From: an uncultured Eubacteriales bacterium
Lineage (GTDB): Bacteria; Bacillota; Clostridia; Christensenellales; CAG-138
NCBI GenBank assembly: GCA_900549955.1
Contig: URQH01000007.1
Span: 1-64,000, forward strand
Length of the DNA: 64,000 nucleotides
Reading direction: 5' to 3'
Part shown: piece after piece, positions 6,725 through 15,134 of the stretch
How the letters are laid out: each line of letters begins with the position of its first letter
Position numbering within the stretch: position 1 is the stretch's first letter
The notes under the pieces: generated by a model
Databases searched by the model: none
What the model was told of the DNA's origin: nothing
The model's input: only the letters and a program-made list of their open reading frames with translations
Made by a program: the position numbers and the translations under genes

Positions 6725-8701
6725 ATGAACAGGGACCAGCTTGCCGTCACCGCGATGCGCGTGCTGACCGCCGAGGCGGTGCAAAAGGCCAACAGCGGCC
6801 ATCCGGGCCTGGCCATTGGCAGCGCGCCGGCGGCATTTACGCTCTGGAAGCAGATGAAGCACAACCCGAAGGATCCGGCCTGGCCGGCGCGCGACCGGTT
6901 TGTGCTCTCGTCGGGCCACGCGTCCATGCTGGAGTATACGCTGCTGCATCTGTTCGGCTACGGGCTGACCATCGATGACCTCAAGTCCTTCCGCCAATAT
7001 GGCAGCCTGACGCCGGGGCACCCGGAATATGGCCACACGCGCGGCGTGGAGGCGACGACCGGCCCGCTGGGGCAGGGGTTTGCGATGGCGGTCGGCATGG
7101 CGATGGCGGAGGCGCACCTGGCGGCGATCTATAACCGCCCGGGCTTCCCGATCGTCGACAACTACACCTACACCATCATGGGCGACGGCTGCATGATGGA
7201 GGGCGTGTCGCACGAGGCGGCGTCCCTGGCCGGCACGCTGCGGCTCGGCAAGCTCATCGCCATGTACGACAGCAACTGCATCACCATCGAAGGCTCGACG
7301 GATATCGCCTTCCGCGAGGATGTGGCGGAGCGCTTTGCGGCCTATGGCTGGCAGGTGCAGGTCGTCGAGGACGGCGAGGACATGGGCGCCATCGCCGCGG
7401 CGCTCGAGGCGGCGCGTGCGGACACCGACCACCCGTCGCTCATCATCTATCATACGGAGATCGGCCACGGCTCTCCGCTGGCCGGCACCGCAAAGGTGCA
7501 CGGCGAGCCGATGGGGCAGGAAAATGTCGACGCGATGAAGCGCAACTTCGGCTGGAATTACGGCCCGTTCGAGGTGCCGGACGAGGTGTATGCCTACATG
7601 CAGACCCTCATCGACAGCAAGCAGCCGGCTGAGGACGCGTGGAACGCGCTGTTTGCCGCCTATGAAAAGGAATATCCGGAGCTGGCCGCGCGTTGGAAGG
7701 CGGACCACAGCGGCGAGCTGGGCATCGACCTGCTGAACGACGAGTCGTTCTGGCAGTTTGAGGGGAAGGCGGCCACGCGCCAGTCCTCCGGCGACGTGCT
7801 CAACCGCTTGAACCAGCGGCTGCCGAACCTGTTCGGCGGCAGCGCGGACCTGGCCCCGTCCAACAAGACGGCGCTCAAGGGCGAGAGCTCGTTTGCAGCG
7901 GACAACTATGCGGGCAAGATGCTGCACTTTGGCGTGCGCGAGCTGGCCATGACGTGCGCGTGCAACGGCATAGCGCTCTATGGCGGGCTGCGCCCGTTCT
8001 GCGCGACGTTCTTCGTGTTTGCGGACTATGTGAAGCCGGCGCTGCGCCTGAGTGCGCTCATGCAGCTGCCGGTGCTGTACATCCTCACGCACGACAGCAT
8101 CGGCGTGGGCGAGGACGGCCCGACGCACCAGCCCATCGAGCAGCTGGCGGCGCTGCGCGCCACGCCGAACACGATTGTGTTCCGCCCGGCAGACGCCAAA
8201 GAGGTGGCGGCGGGCTACATCGCGGCGCTGAACGCCAAGGGGCCGACCGTGTTGGCGCTTACGCGGCAGGCGCTCCCGCTGTATGAAAAGACCGGCGCGG
8301 ACGCGCTGCGCGGCGGGTACATCCTGCGCGAGCCCAAGGGCGGGCCGGACGTGATCCTGATTGCGAGCGGTTCCGAGGTGGAGCTGGCGTTCAAGGCGGC
8401 GGACATGCTGTCGGTGCAGGGCTATACCGCGCGCATCGTGTCCATGCCGTCGATGGAGCTGTTCGACGCACAGGACGAGGCGTACCGCGAGAGCGTGCTG
8501 CCAAAGGCCATTCGGGCGCGTGTGGCGATCGAGGCCGGCGCGACGTTCGGCTGGCACAAGTATGTGGGGCTCGACGGCGCGGTCGTCGGCCGCGATGCGT
8601 TCGGCGCTTCCGGCCCGCAGGCCACGCTGTTCAAGGAGATGGGCTTTACGCCCGAGCACGTGGCAGAGGTGGCGCTCAGCGTGATCCGCGCCCAGCAGTG
8701 A
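6725..8701 (+). CDS. tkt: Transketolase
   Basis: Cytoplasmic thiamine-diphosphate enzyme of the non-oxidative pentose phosphate pathway that moves two-carbon ketol units between sugar phosphates. At 658 aa it is full length. The N-terminal domain shows [22 protein letters not shown] and the ThDP/metal motif [14 protein letters not shown] (about 153-166). The pyrimidine-binding domain has FGVREL and [16 protein letters not shown], and a C-terminal transketolase domain follows. GGAGGG precedes the ATG at 6725. The gene has its own promoter and a terminator 10 bp after its stop. It is divergent from an IclR-type regulator. Nothing unusual is seen in the active-site motifs. Confidence 0.98.
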   Translation: MNRDQLAVTAMRVLTAEAVQKANSGHPGLAIGSAPAAFTLWKQMKHNPKDPAWPARDRFVLSSGHASMLEYTLLHLFGYGLTIDDLKSFRQYGSLTPGHPEYGHTRGVEATTGPLGQGFAMAVGMAMAEAHLAAIYNRPGFPIVDNYTYTIMGDGCMMEGVSHEAASLAGTLRLGKLIAMYDSNCITIEGSTDIAFREDVAERFAAYGWQVQVVEDGEDMGAIAAALEAARADTDHPSLIIYHTEIGHGSPLAGTAKVHGEPMGQENVDAMKRNFGWNYGPFEVPDEVYAYMQTLIDSKQPAEDAWNALFAAYEKEYPELAARWKADHSGELGIDLLNDESFWQFEGKAATRQSSGDVLNRLNQRLPNLFGGSADLAPSNKTALKGESSFAADNYAGKMLHFGVRELAMTCACNGIALYGGLRPFCATFFVFADYVKPALRLSALMQLPVLYILTHDSIGVGEDGPTHQPIEQLAALRATPNTIVFRPADAKEVAAGYIAALNAKGPTVLALTRQALPLYEKTGADALRGGYILREPKGGPDVILIASGSEVELAFKAADMLSVQGYTARIVSMPSMELFDAQDEAYRESVLPKAIRARVAIEAGATFGWHKYVGLDGAVVGRDAFGASGPQATLFKEMGFTPEHVAEVALSVIRAQQ

Positions 8702-8711
8702 CACCTGGACG

Positions 8712-8748
8712 GCACGCCCGCGCATTTGATTGCGCGGGCGTGCTTTTT
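8712..8748 (+). terminator. Terminator after tkt
   Basis: GC-rich hairpin with 13-bp arms (GCACGCCCGCGCA / TGCGCGGGCGTGC) followed by TTTTTGTTGTT, directly after the transketolase stop. Confidence 0.92.
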
Positions 8749-8776
8749 GTTGTTGATCATTATGGAGGGGACGGGC

Positions 8777-9184
8777 ATGAACCGCTATCCATGGCTGGAC
8801 GCGTACCTGCTGGCAAAGCCGGGCGCGGAAAAGGACTTCAAGGCCGAGTGGGGATGGCTGCGGTATCGCGTGGCGGAGCGGCTGTTCGCCGCCGTCTGCT
8901 GCCCGGACGAGCGGTATGGCCCGCACGCCGGGCGCGAGATGGTCATCCTCAAGTGCGAACCGGCGCTTTGCGAGCTGCTGCGCGCGCAGTATGCGGACGT
9001 GGTGCCCGGGTTTTACAGCGACAAACGCCACTGGAACTCGGTCTATCTCGACGGGGCGGTGCCGGAGGCGGTGCTGCGCGGCATGTGCGACCAGTCTTAT
9101 CGGCTCGTGGTGGAAAAGCTGCCGAAATGGCGGCAGCGGGAACTGCAGGAGGGCGCGCCCGGGATTTCCGGGCGGAGCGAATAG
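8777..9184 (+). CDS. MmcQ/YjbR family protein
   Basis: A 135-aa cytoplasmic protein of the MmcQ/YjbR family (CyaY-like fold with a double-wing DNA-binding-like structure). It shows a start YPWLDAYLL, the central strand pair MVILKCEP, then HWNSVYLDGAVP and the C-terminal DQSYRLVVEKLP typical of the family. GGAGGGG at 8763-8769 precedes the ATG at 8777; the longer frame from 8726 overlaps the tkt terminator and is unlikely. Family members are widespread in Firmicutes and the exact role is unsettled. The gene stands between two terminators, so it is probably a monocistron. Confidence 0.85.
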   Translation: MNRYPWLDAYLLAKPGAEKDFKAEWGWLRYRVAERLFAAVCCPDERYGPHAGREMVILKCEPALCELLRAQYADVVPGFYSDKRHWNSVYLDGAVPEAVLRGMCDQSYRLVVEKLPKWRQRELQEGAPGISGRSE

Positions 9185-9215
9185 AGCGGCAACGAATAGA
9201 GCGGTAAAAAGCGTG

Positions 9216-9252
9216 GCGGGCGCCCTGTTATGGGGCGCCCGCCGAGTTTTTG
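9216..9252. terminator. Terminator between convergent genes
   Basis: Stem GCGGGCGCCC / GGGCGCCCGC with a short TGTTAT-type loop, followed on the forward strand by CGAGTTTTTG. It separates the MmcQ/YjbR gene from the convergent flavin oxidase gene at 9272. Confidence 0.8.
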
Positions 9253-9271
9253 CCCGATAGCAGCCTGCGCG

Positions 9272-9736
9272 TCAGCGTGCCTTGGCCGTCAGCGTGTGTA
9301 CCGACACGCGGCAGACCGTCACGCCTGCGGCCTGTGCCGGGGTGAAAGAAAAGTCCCGCCCCGTCTGGTGGCGCATCAGCAGCGAAAGGCAGCGCGCCTT
9401 CTCGGCGGGGTCCGTCACGCGCTCCGCCCGGCCAAAGCCGATGACGCTCTGATAGTGGAACCCGTATTCGCACGCCGAGGTCCCCTCGATCAGCGCGTGC
9501 CCGCCGTCCACCTCCACGCAGACGCGCGGATCCAGCGCCAGGCAGTCCAGCTTCCTGCCTTCGTGCGCACAGTGGAAGACGAACGAAAACGCGCCGTTTT
9601 CATAGGCGTATCCGAAATTGAGCGGCACCACATAGGGGCCTTCCGGTGTATGCATGCCGAGATGCAGCACGCGGCAACGGTCGAGAATTTTGCAGATTTG
9701 CAGCGGGTCTTCGACTGCCCGCTCCGCGCGCCGCAT
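9272..9736 (-). CDS. Pyridoxamine 5'-phosphate oxidase-like flavoprotein (NimA-type)
   Basis: A 154-aa FMN-binding split-barrel protein of the family that includes 5-nitroimidazole reductase NimA. The N-terminal barrel strand CRVLHLGMHTPEGPYVVPL, then FSFVFHCAHEGRK, and the C-terminal QTGRDFSFTPAQAAGVTVCR, are the expected elements. The family uses FMN and often acts on small oxidants or nitro compounds in anaerobes; the physiological substrate is usually unknown. The gene lies 14 bp after the DegV gene and is probably translated from the same mRNA. Its Shine-Dalgarno is only a weak GGGGG stretch. Activity against nitroimidazoles should not be assumed from family membership. Confidence 0.85.
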   Translation of the reverse strand: MRRAERAVEDPLQICKILDRCRVLHLGMHTPEGPYVVPLNFGYAYENGAFSFVFHCAHEGRKLDCLALDPRVCVEVDGGHALIEGTSACEYGFHYQSVIGFGRAERVTDPAEKARCLSLLMRHQTGRDFSFTPAQAAGVTVCRVSVHTLTAKAR

Positions 9737-9750
9737 GAACCGGCCCCCGC

Positions 9751-10620
9751 TCAGACGCGGCCGGGGCCGCGGTAGAATATGGCCAGCGTGCCCGGGCCGG
9801 AGTGCGCGCCGATGACCGTGCCGATGAACGAATGGCGGATCTCCAGTGACGGGTAGACCGCGTGCACCATGCCGGCAAATTTTTCCGCGTCGGCCGGGCA
9901 GTCGGCGTTGCAGAGGATGACGAATGGGTTGAGCGCGGGGTCAAAGGTGGCCTGGAACTTCTGCAGCATGTGCCGCAGCGCGGCGTTGCGCCCGTTGACC
10001 TTGGCGCGCGGGATCAGCCGGCCCTCGAGATCCATGTCCAGCACCGGCTTGATGCGCAGCAGCGACCCGACGAACGCCTCCGCCGAGGTGATGCGCCCGC
10101 CGCGTTGCAGGTACTGGAGGTCGTCCACGGTGAACAGGTAGTGGAAGCTGAACCGGTTCTGCTCCACCCAGTCGCGGCACGCGAGCAGCGACAGCCCCAG
10201 GTCGCGCTGCATGGCGGCGTGCTCGACGATCAGACCCTGTCCGCCGGAGGCGCCGCGGCTGTCCACGACGTAGACCGTGCGGTCCGGGAAGGCGGTCTTC
10301 AGCTCTTCGGCCGCGAGCTGCGCGCACTGGCAGGTGCTGCTGAGCGCGCTCGAAAAGGCGATGTGCAGGATGTCGTTCCCGGCCTCGAGCAGCGGCGTCC
10401 AGAACTCGACGAACCGGTGCGTGTTCACGAGCGCCGTGGTGACGACGCTGCCCTCGCGCATGCGGCGGAACACGGAGAACGCGCAGTCTTCGGACATGTC
10501 GTCCAGCTGCGGCTCGCCGCCGTCCACGGCATATTCCATGCGGATGACGGGGACGCCGAGCGCCTGGAGCCGCTCAGCGGACAGGTCGACGGTGGATTCT
10601 GTGGTCAGAATGTATGGCAT
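9751..10620 (-). CDS. DegV family fatty acid-binding protein
   Basis: A 289-aa protein of the DegV/FakB type, which binds a fatty acid between two alpha/beta domains and, in systems with FakA kinase, presents it for phosphorylation. Seen here: the N-terminal TTESTVDLSAERLQALGVPV, the threonine/serine segment VVTTALVNTHRF, HIAFSSALSSTCQCA, and LQYLQRGGRI with the conserved GGR. Length is normal. AGAGGT precedes the ATG at 10620, and a good promoter lies about 30 bp further upstream. The downstream NimA-like gene is probably in the same transcript. No FakA homologue occurs in this window, so the partner kinase would have to be elsewhere. Confidence 0.93.
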   Translation of the reverse strand: MPYILTTESTVDLSAERLQALGVPVIRMEYAVDGGEPQLDDMSEDCAFSVFRRMREGSVVTTALVNTHRFVEFWTPLLEAGNDILHIAFSSALSSTCQCAQLAAEELKTAFPDRTVYVVDSRGASGGQGLIVEHAAMQRDLGLSLLACRDWVEQNRFSFHYLFTVDDLQYLQRGGRITSAEAFVGSLLRIKPVLDMDLEGRLIPRAKVNGRNAALRHMLQKFQATFDPALNPFVILCNADCPADAEKFAGMVHAVYPSLEIRHSFIGTVIGAHSGPGTLAIFYRGPGRV

Positions 10621-10646
10621 CGGGTTACCTCTCTTTGTTTTTTTTC

Positions 10647-10676
10647 ATTATACCGCTTGTGGCGGACGGCGCGCAA
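10647..10676 (-). promoter_or_regulatory. Promoter of the degV operon
   Basis: Reverse strand: -35 TTGCGC (10676-10671), 18-bp spacer, -10 TATAAT (10652-10647), close upstream of the DegV start. Confidence 0.75.
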
Positions 10677-10779
10677 CCGGCCGCGATAAAATTAAACATT
10701 GTATGACATTTTGGGAAACCTGCTTGCCAAACGACCGCAAGGCCGGTAAATTGTAAGGGAGAATATTCTGGAAGAAAAT

Positions 10780-12123
10780 GTGGAGAGACACATGGTAGCA
10801 AAGCTCTTTCGGAGGATCCTGTATCGGAGCGCGCGCGGCCTCCGGCGCTTTTTCCAGGGCTGCCGGCGCTTTTTCCGGGGCTGCCGGAGCCTGTTCATCC
10901 CAAGGCTCAAGCGTTTTTTGCGCACCTGCTATCGGCTCGGCGCGCCTACCTGCATCTTTTGCGGGTGCGTTATCTGCTTCGCAATCACAGCGATCGTGCT
11001 GCTGATTACCGTCCCACGGGCGCGGCAGGCGCAGGCAGCGGCGCAAAACGGGACGTCCGGCGCGGTGGTGGCGGACGAGCCGTGGACTCCCGTGAGCGGG
11101 CAGACGGGCCTGACGGAGGAAACGCCGCAGCCGGTCGTCTATGCGTCCGCGGGCGGAACGCCGGAGGAGGCCCCGGTCGAGGTAGCCACGCCTGCGTTCA
11201 CGCCGGAGCCGACGCCGGAACCGACGCCGGTTATCCAGTATGAAAAGGGCTATGAGGGCGAGGAGATCCTTGCCATTCAGGAGCGGCTCATGGAGCTGGG
11301 CTACATGGCGGCCGACGAGCCGACCGAATACTTTGGCCCGGCCACGCAGACTGCGGTGGAGCTGTTCCAGCGCCAGCACACGCTGCAACAGGACGGCATT
11401 GTGGGCAACATCACCTACGACCTGCTCATGTCGAAAGAGGCAAAGCCCTACGTCATGTACGAGGGCGCGGAGGGCAAGGATATCCGGGCGTTCCAGGAGA
11501 TGCTGTACGACCTCGGGTATCTCGAGCGCAACCAGATCACCGGCTATTATGGCACAAACACGGTTGCGGCCGTGCAGGCCTTCCAGAAGCGCAACGGGCT
11601 GGCCCAGGACGGCAAGGCCGGCGAGATGACCATTGCGGAGATCAACTCGTCGGACGCGCGCCCGTCTGCCGAACGTGAAAAGGAGATTGCGGAGGAGAAG
11701 AAAAAGGCCGAGGAAGAGGCGGCCAAGCAGAGCGTTGCCGCGCGCATTGAGAAGCTCATCGACGTGGCGGAGGACCAGCTCGGCAAGCCGTATATCCTGG
11801 GCGAGAGCGGCCCGGACGAATACGACTGTTCCGGCCTCGTCTACTATTGCCTGCGCAAGGCCAGCGTGTACACCCGCCGGCTGAACGCTTCCGGTTTCTC
11901 CCAGGTATCCTCCTGGGAAAAGATCACGTCCATCAGCTCGCTCAAGCGGGGCGACCTGATCTTCTTCAAATCGGACAGCAGCGACCGCGTCAGCCACGTT
12001 GGCATCTATCTGGGCGGCAACAAGATGATCGACGCGTCCTCTTCGGAGGGCGAGGTGGTCAAGCGCTCGCTGGGTTCCTGGAGCCGCCGCAACTTTGTCT
12101 GTGGCCGGCGGCCGATCTCCTGA
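10780..12123 (+). CDS. Membrane-anchored NlpC/P60 endopeptidase with two peptidoglycan-binding domains
   Basis: Cell wall hydrolase expected to cut peptide stems of peptidoglycan. Order: a very basic N-terminus with repeated RRFFQGCRRFFRGCR motifs, one membrane segment (about residues 57-77), a Pro/Thr-rich linker with TPEPTPEPTP (about 145-151), two PG_binding_1 repeats (about 158-215 and 230-285), a charged coiled coil (AEREKEIAEEKKKAEEEAA), and an NlpC/P60 domain with catalytic Cys350 in YDCSGL and His406 in SHVGIY. The start could be the GTG at 10780 or the ATG at 10792, which has GGAGAG just upstream; the choice only alters the first four residues. A terminator follows. The architecture resembles spore-cortex or cell-separation hydrolases of Firmicutes. 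Confidence 0.92.
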   Translation: MERHMVAKLFRRILYRSARGLRRFFQGCRRFFRGCRSLFIPRLKRFLRTCYRLGAPTCIFCGCVICFAITAIVLLITVPRARQAQAAAQNGTSGAVVADEPWTPVSGQTGLTEETPQPVVYASAGGTPEEAPVEVATPAFTPEPTPEPTPVIQYEKGYEGEEILAIQERLMELGYMAADEPTEYFGPATQTAVELFQRQHTLQQDGIVGNITYDLLMSKEAKPYVMYEGAEGKDIRAFQEMLYDLGYLERNQITGYYGTNTVAAVQAFQKRNGLAQDGKAGEMTIAEINSSDARPSAEREKEIAEEKKKAEEEAAKQSVAARIEKLIDVAEDQLGKPYILGESGPDEYDCSGLVYYCLRKASVYTRRLNASGFSQVSSWEKITSISSLKRGDLIFFKSDSSDRVSHVGIYLGGNKMIDASSSEGEVVKRSLGSWSRRNFVCGRRPIS

Positions 12124-12164
12124 ACCCGTTGCCGTTGGTGCCACGCACCCTTGCCTGTTAAGCG

Positions 12165-12193
12165 AAAAACTGCCCATATCGGGCAGTTTTTTG
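12165..12193 (+). terminator. Terminator after the NlpC/P60 gene
   Basis: Hairpin AAAAACTGCCC / GGGCAGTTTTTT with a 5-nt loop and a T-run, 42 bp past the stop. The reverse strand also ends in T-rich sequence. Confidence 0.9.
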
Positions 12194-12254
12194 TTGCGAC
12201 GCTGCGCCGTTTTGGGTTTTCGTCAAAAAAATAGTGCGTGCCCGTGTCGGCTTT

Positions 12255-12283
12255 TTGCACAATAGGGAAAAATATGCTATACT
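12255..12283 (+). promoter_or_regulatory. Glycogen phosphorylase promoter
   Basis: -35 TTGCAC (12255-12260), 17-bp spacer, extended -10 TGC-TATACT (12275-12283). The predicted start near 12290 leaves a leader of about 75 nt. Confidence 0.8.
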
Positions 12284-12363
12284 GTACACTAAGGGTTTGT
12301 AAGCAACCGGCCCTTTTGCCGCCCGCGCATGCCGGACGGGGGCCTGTATAAAGGAGTTTGGAC

Positions 12364-14733
12364 ATGAAGATTGACCAGATTATGGACCAAATTGAACTGG
12401 TACTCAAGCGCGACCACCAGGTCGAGCTGGCGGCGGCGACTACGGGGCAGCTCCATGAGGCGCTGGGCCGCGTCGTCATGGACGCCATCGCGGAGGACTG
12501 GTATGAGAGCCGCCACGCGCACGAGCGCACGAGGGAGGCCTACTATTTCAGCGCCGAATACCTCATGGGCCGCATGGTGTACAACAACCTGTTTTCGCTG
12601 GGCATTCTGGATCAGGTGCGCGAGGCGTTTGCAAGCCGCGGGCTGGATCTCAATATGTTCGAGGACATCGAGGATGCGGCGCTGGGCAACGGCGGCCTTG
12701 GCCGGCTGGCCGCCTGCTTCCTGGATTCGGCGGCGACGCTGAACCTGCCGCTCGACGGATACGGCCTGCGCTATAAATACGGCCTGTTCAAGCAGAGCTT
12801 CAAGGACGGGTTCCAAAATGAGGAGGCCGACGACTGGCAGCGCCTGGGCGACCCGTGGAGCCGGCGCCGCGACACGCACGAGGTGACCGTCACGTTTGCC
12901 GACCAGACCGTGCGCGCCGTCCCTTACGACATGCCGGTCATCGGCTATGGTACGCGCAATATCGGCACGCTGCGCCTGTGGGAGAGCGCGCCGCTGACGG
13001 AGTTTGATTTCAAGCTGTTCAACGACCAGGAGTATGCGCTGGCCGTGCTTGAAAAGAACACGGTGGAGGACATCACGCGCGTGCTGTATCCGAACGATTC
13101 GACGCCGGCCGGCAAAAAACTGCGGCTCAAGCAGCAGTATTTCCTGTCCTCCGCGTCGCTGCAGGACATCCTGTTCCGCTTCAAGCGCGAGGGGTGGCCC
13201 ATTACCGAGTTTGCCAAGCACGTGACCATCCAGCTCAACGACACGCACCCGACCGTGAGCATCCCGGAGCTCATCCGCCTGCTCATGCGCGAGGGGCTGG
13301 ACTTTGACCAGGCGTTTGCCATCGCTGCGGAGACGTTCAACTACACGAACCACACCATCATGGCCGAGGCGCTGGAAAAGTGGGATGTGGACCTGTTCAA
13401 GTCCGTGCTGCCCGAGATCTTCGACCTGATCTACCGCATCAACACCAAGCTGTGCGGGGAGCTGATGGCGCGCGGCATGGACTGCAGCCACATGTCCATC
13501 ATCCAGGGCAAGCTGATCCACATGGCCAACCTGGCCGTGTACTGCTCGCGCTTTGTCAACGGCGTGGCGGCCATCCACACCGAGATCCTGAAGACCGCCG
13601 TGCTGAAGGACTGGTACCAGCTCTATCCGGAGCGGTTCCACAACAAGACCAACGGCATCACGCAGCGGCGCTGGCTCGGGCTGTGCAACCCGGAGCTGCT
13701 CCACTTTATCGACGAGCGCGTGGGCGAGGGATGTATGAAGAATCTCGACCTGCTTGCCGGCCTGCGCGACCACCTGTCGGACGACGATGTGCGCGCGTTC
13801 AACGAGGTCAAGCGGGAGAAAAAGCGCCAGCTGGCCGAGGTGATCGGGCGGCAGGAGGGCGTCGTGCTGCCGCCGGAGTTCGTGTTCGACGTGCAGGTCA
13901 AGCGCATGCACGAGTACAAGCGCCAGCTGCTGAACGCGTTTGCGATACTGGACATCTACTTCGGCATCCTAGACGGCCGCATCCAGGATTTCCCGCCGAC
14001 GGCGTTTATCTTCGGCGCCAAGGCCGCGCCGGGCTACATCCGCGCCAAGGCGATCATCAAGTTCATCAACGAGATGGCCCGCCGCATCAACGACGATCCC
14101 GCGGTCAACGACCGCATGCGCGTGGTATTCGTGCAGAATTACAACTGCTCCTATGCCGAGCACATCATGCCCGCGGCGGACATCTCCGAGCAGATCTCCC
14201 CGGCCGGCACGGAAGCCTCCGGTACCGGCAACATGAAGCTCATGCTCAACGGCGCGGTGACGCTCGGCACCTATGACGGGGCGAACATCGAGATCGTGCA
14301 GCAGGCGGGCGAGGAGAACAACTATATCTTCGGCTATCGCGTGGAGGAGCTCAACGCCCGGCGCGACAGCTATGAACCGAAGACCGTGTACGAATATGAG
14401 CCGCGCGTGCGTCGCGTGGTGGACACGCTGATCGACGGCACGTTCTCGGATGACAACACCGGCGCGTTTGCCGATCTGCACCGCTCGCTGCTCTATGGCG
14501 CAAGCTGGCACCGGCCGGACAATTATTTTGTGCTGCTCGAGCTGCTGCCGTATATCGAGCGCAAGCTGCAGGCGATCTATGACACGCGCGATCCCATTGC
14601 CTTTGGCCGCAAGTGCCTGATCAACGTCGCCTCTGCGGGCAAGTTCTCCTCCGACCGGACGATCCGCCAGTATGCGCAGGAGACGTGGTTCATCGAGCCC
14701 GTGCCGCAGCCGGCGCCGCAGAAGCTGTTCTGA
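12364..14733 (+). CDS. glgP: Glycogen/starch/alpha-glucan phosphorylase
   Basis: Pyridoxal-phosphate enzyme (789 aa) that releases glucose 1-phosphate from alpha-1,4-glucans. Family motifs run in order: YYFSAEYLMGR, LGNGGLGRLAACFLDS, a KYGLFKQ segment, LNDTHPT, TNHTIMAEALE, NGITQRRWL, VKRMHEYKRQLLN, and the cofactor-lysine segment EASGTGNMKLMLNGA (about 619-633). AAGGAG is 7 nt before the ATG at 12364; a TTG two codons earlier is too close to it. It stands alone behind its own promoter. The malQ gene lies convergently 400 bp away, and the two enzymes usually act together on maltodextrins or stored glycogen. No glgA, glgB or glgC is in the window. Confidence 0.98.
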   Translation: MKIDQIMDQIELVLKRDHQVELAAATTGQLHEALGRVVMDAIAEDWYESRHAHERTREAYYFSAEYLMGRMVYNNLFSLGILDQVREAFASRGLDLNMFEDIEDAALGNGGLGRLAACFLDSAATLNLPLDGYGLRYKYGLFKQSFKDGFQNEEADDWQRLGDPWSRRRDTHEVTVTFADQTVRAVPYDMPVIGYGTRNIGTLRLWESAPLTEFDFKLFNDQEYALAVLEKNTVEDITRVLYPNDSTPAGKKLRLKQQYFLSSASLQDILFRFKREGWPITEFAKHVTIQLNDTHPTVSIPELIRLLMREGLDFDQAFAIAAETFNYTNHTIMAEALEKWDVDLFKSVLPEIFDLIYRINTKLCGELMARGMDCSHMSIIQGKLIHMANLAVYCSRFVNGVAAIHTEILKTAVLKDWYQLYPERFHNKTNGITQRRWLGLCNPELLHFIDERVGEGCMKNLDLLAGLRDHLSDDDVRAFNEVKREKKRQLAEVIGRQEGVVLPPEFVFDVQVKRMHEYKRQLLNAFAILDIYFGILDGRIQDFPPTAFIFGAKAAPGYIRAKAIIKFINEMARRINDDPAVNDRMRVVFVQNYNCSYAEHIMPAADISEQISPAGTEASGTGNMKLMLNGAVTLGTYDGANIEIVQQAGEENNYIFGYRVEELNARRDSYEPKTVYEYEPRVRRVVDTLIDGTFSDDNTGAFADLHRSLLYGASWHRPDNYFVLLELLPYIERKLQAIYDTRDPIAFGRKCLINVASAGKFSSDRTIRQYAQETWFIEPVPQPAPQKLF

Positions 14734-14775
14734 GCGGCCGCCCCGCCCGGGGGCGCGCAGAAACCGGCGGCATGA

Positions 14776-15018
14776 GAAGAAAACGAGCGCCCGCGCGGCG
14801 GTTATCCGCCGCGCGGGCGCTCGCCGTTTGTAAAACGGCGTTATGCTGCCGGCGCCGCCTGGAGGGGACAGGCGCTTGCGCTCGCCGGCCGGCAGCCGGG
14901 ATGCCAGTTGCGGCGCCTGCCGAATTTCACGGGAACAGGCGCCACAGGTGAGAAGGTAAGCTGCAAAAAAGCAGCCGTACCGCGCGGCAGCGCAGGGGAA
15001 GGCGCCCCACGCAGGACA
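14776..15018 (-). ncRNA. Candidate structured small RNA (about 240 nt) of unknown class
   Basis: The gap between glgP and malQ holds no credible ORF but has a full transcription unit on the reverse strand. A TTGACA-17-TACGAT promoter (15052-15024) predicts a start near 15017. A very stable hairpin (17-bp arms, 14785-14822) followed on that strand by GTTTTCTTCTC would end the RNA near 14776. Between them are several stem-loops: GCTGC-T6-GCAGC (about 14961-14976), GGCGCCTG/CAGGCGCC (about 14912-14943), a nested GCTGCCGGC/GCCGGCAGC arm pair (about 14846-14898), and CGCCGTTT/AAACGGCG (14823-14841). I could not match it to tmRNA, RNase P, SRP or a riboswitch by eye; a divergent 6S RNA is not excluded. 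No downstream gene would be led by it. Confidence 0.55.
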
Positions 15019-15023
15019 ATGCT

Positions 15024-15052
15024 ATCGTAACACGAACGTTATATTTTGTCAA
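15024..15052 (-). promoter_or_regulatory. Promoter of the candidate small RNA
   Basis: Reverse strand: perfect -35 TTGACA (15052-15047), 17-bp spacer, -10 TACGAT (15029-15024). It lies beyond the malQ terminator and faces no protein gene on its strand. Confidence 0.75.
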
Positions 15053-15069
15053 GAATAACGAAGATGCAA

Positions 15070-15098
15070 CAAACCCCGTCCGGGTCGCCGGACGGGGC
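15070..15098 (-). terminator. Terminator after malQ
   Basis: Stem CCCCGTCCGG / CCGGACGGGG with a 4-nt loop, followed on the reverse strand by TTTGTTG, 37 bp past the malQ stop. Confidence 0.85.
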
Positions 15099-15134
15099 GA
15101 GCCGGACGGGGTGGGGCGTTCGGATAGGCGGGGC

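Noticed and set aside
6701..9031. A 776-codon open frame on the reverse strand across transketolase
   Set aside because: It is the antisense shadow of tkt produced by GC-rich codons. It is Arg/His/Ala-rich, has no family motif and no ribosome site, while the forward strand encodes a complete transketolase.
12289..13911. A 540-codon reverse-strand frame across glgP
   Set aside because: Low-complexity composition typical of an antisense frame. The forward strand carries all glycogen phosphorylase motifs.
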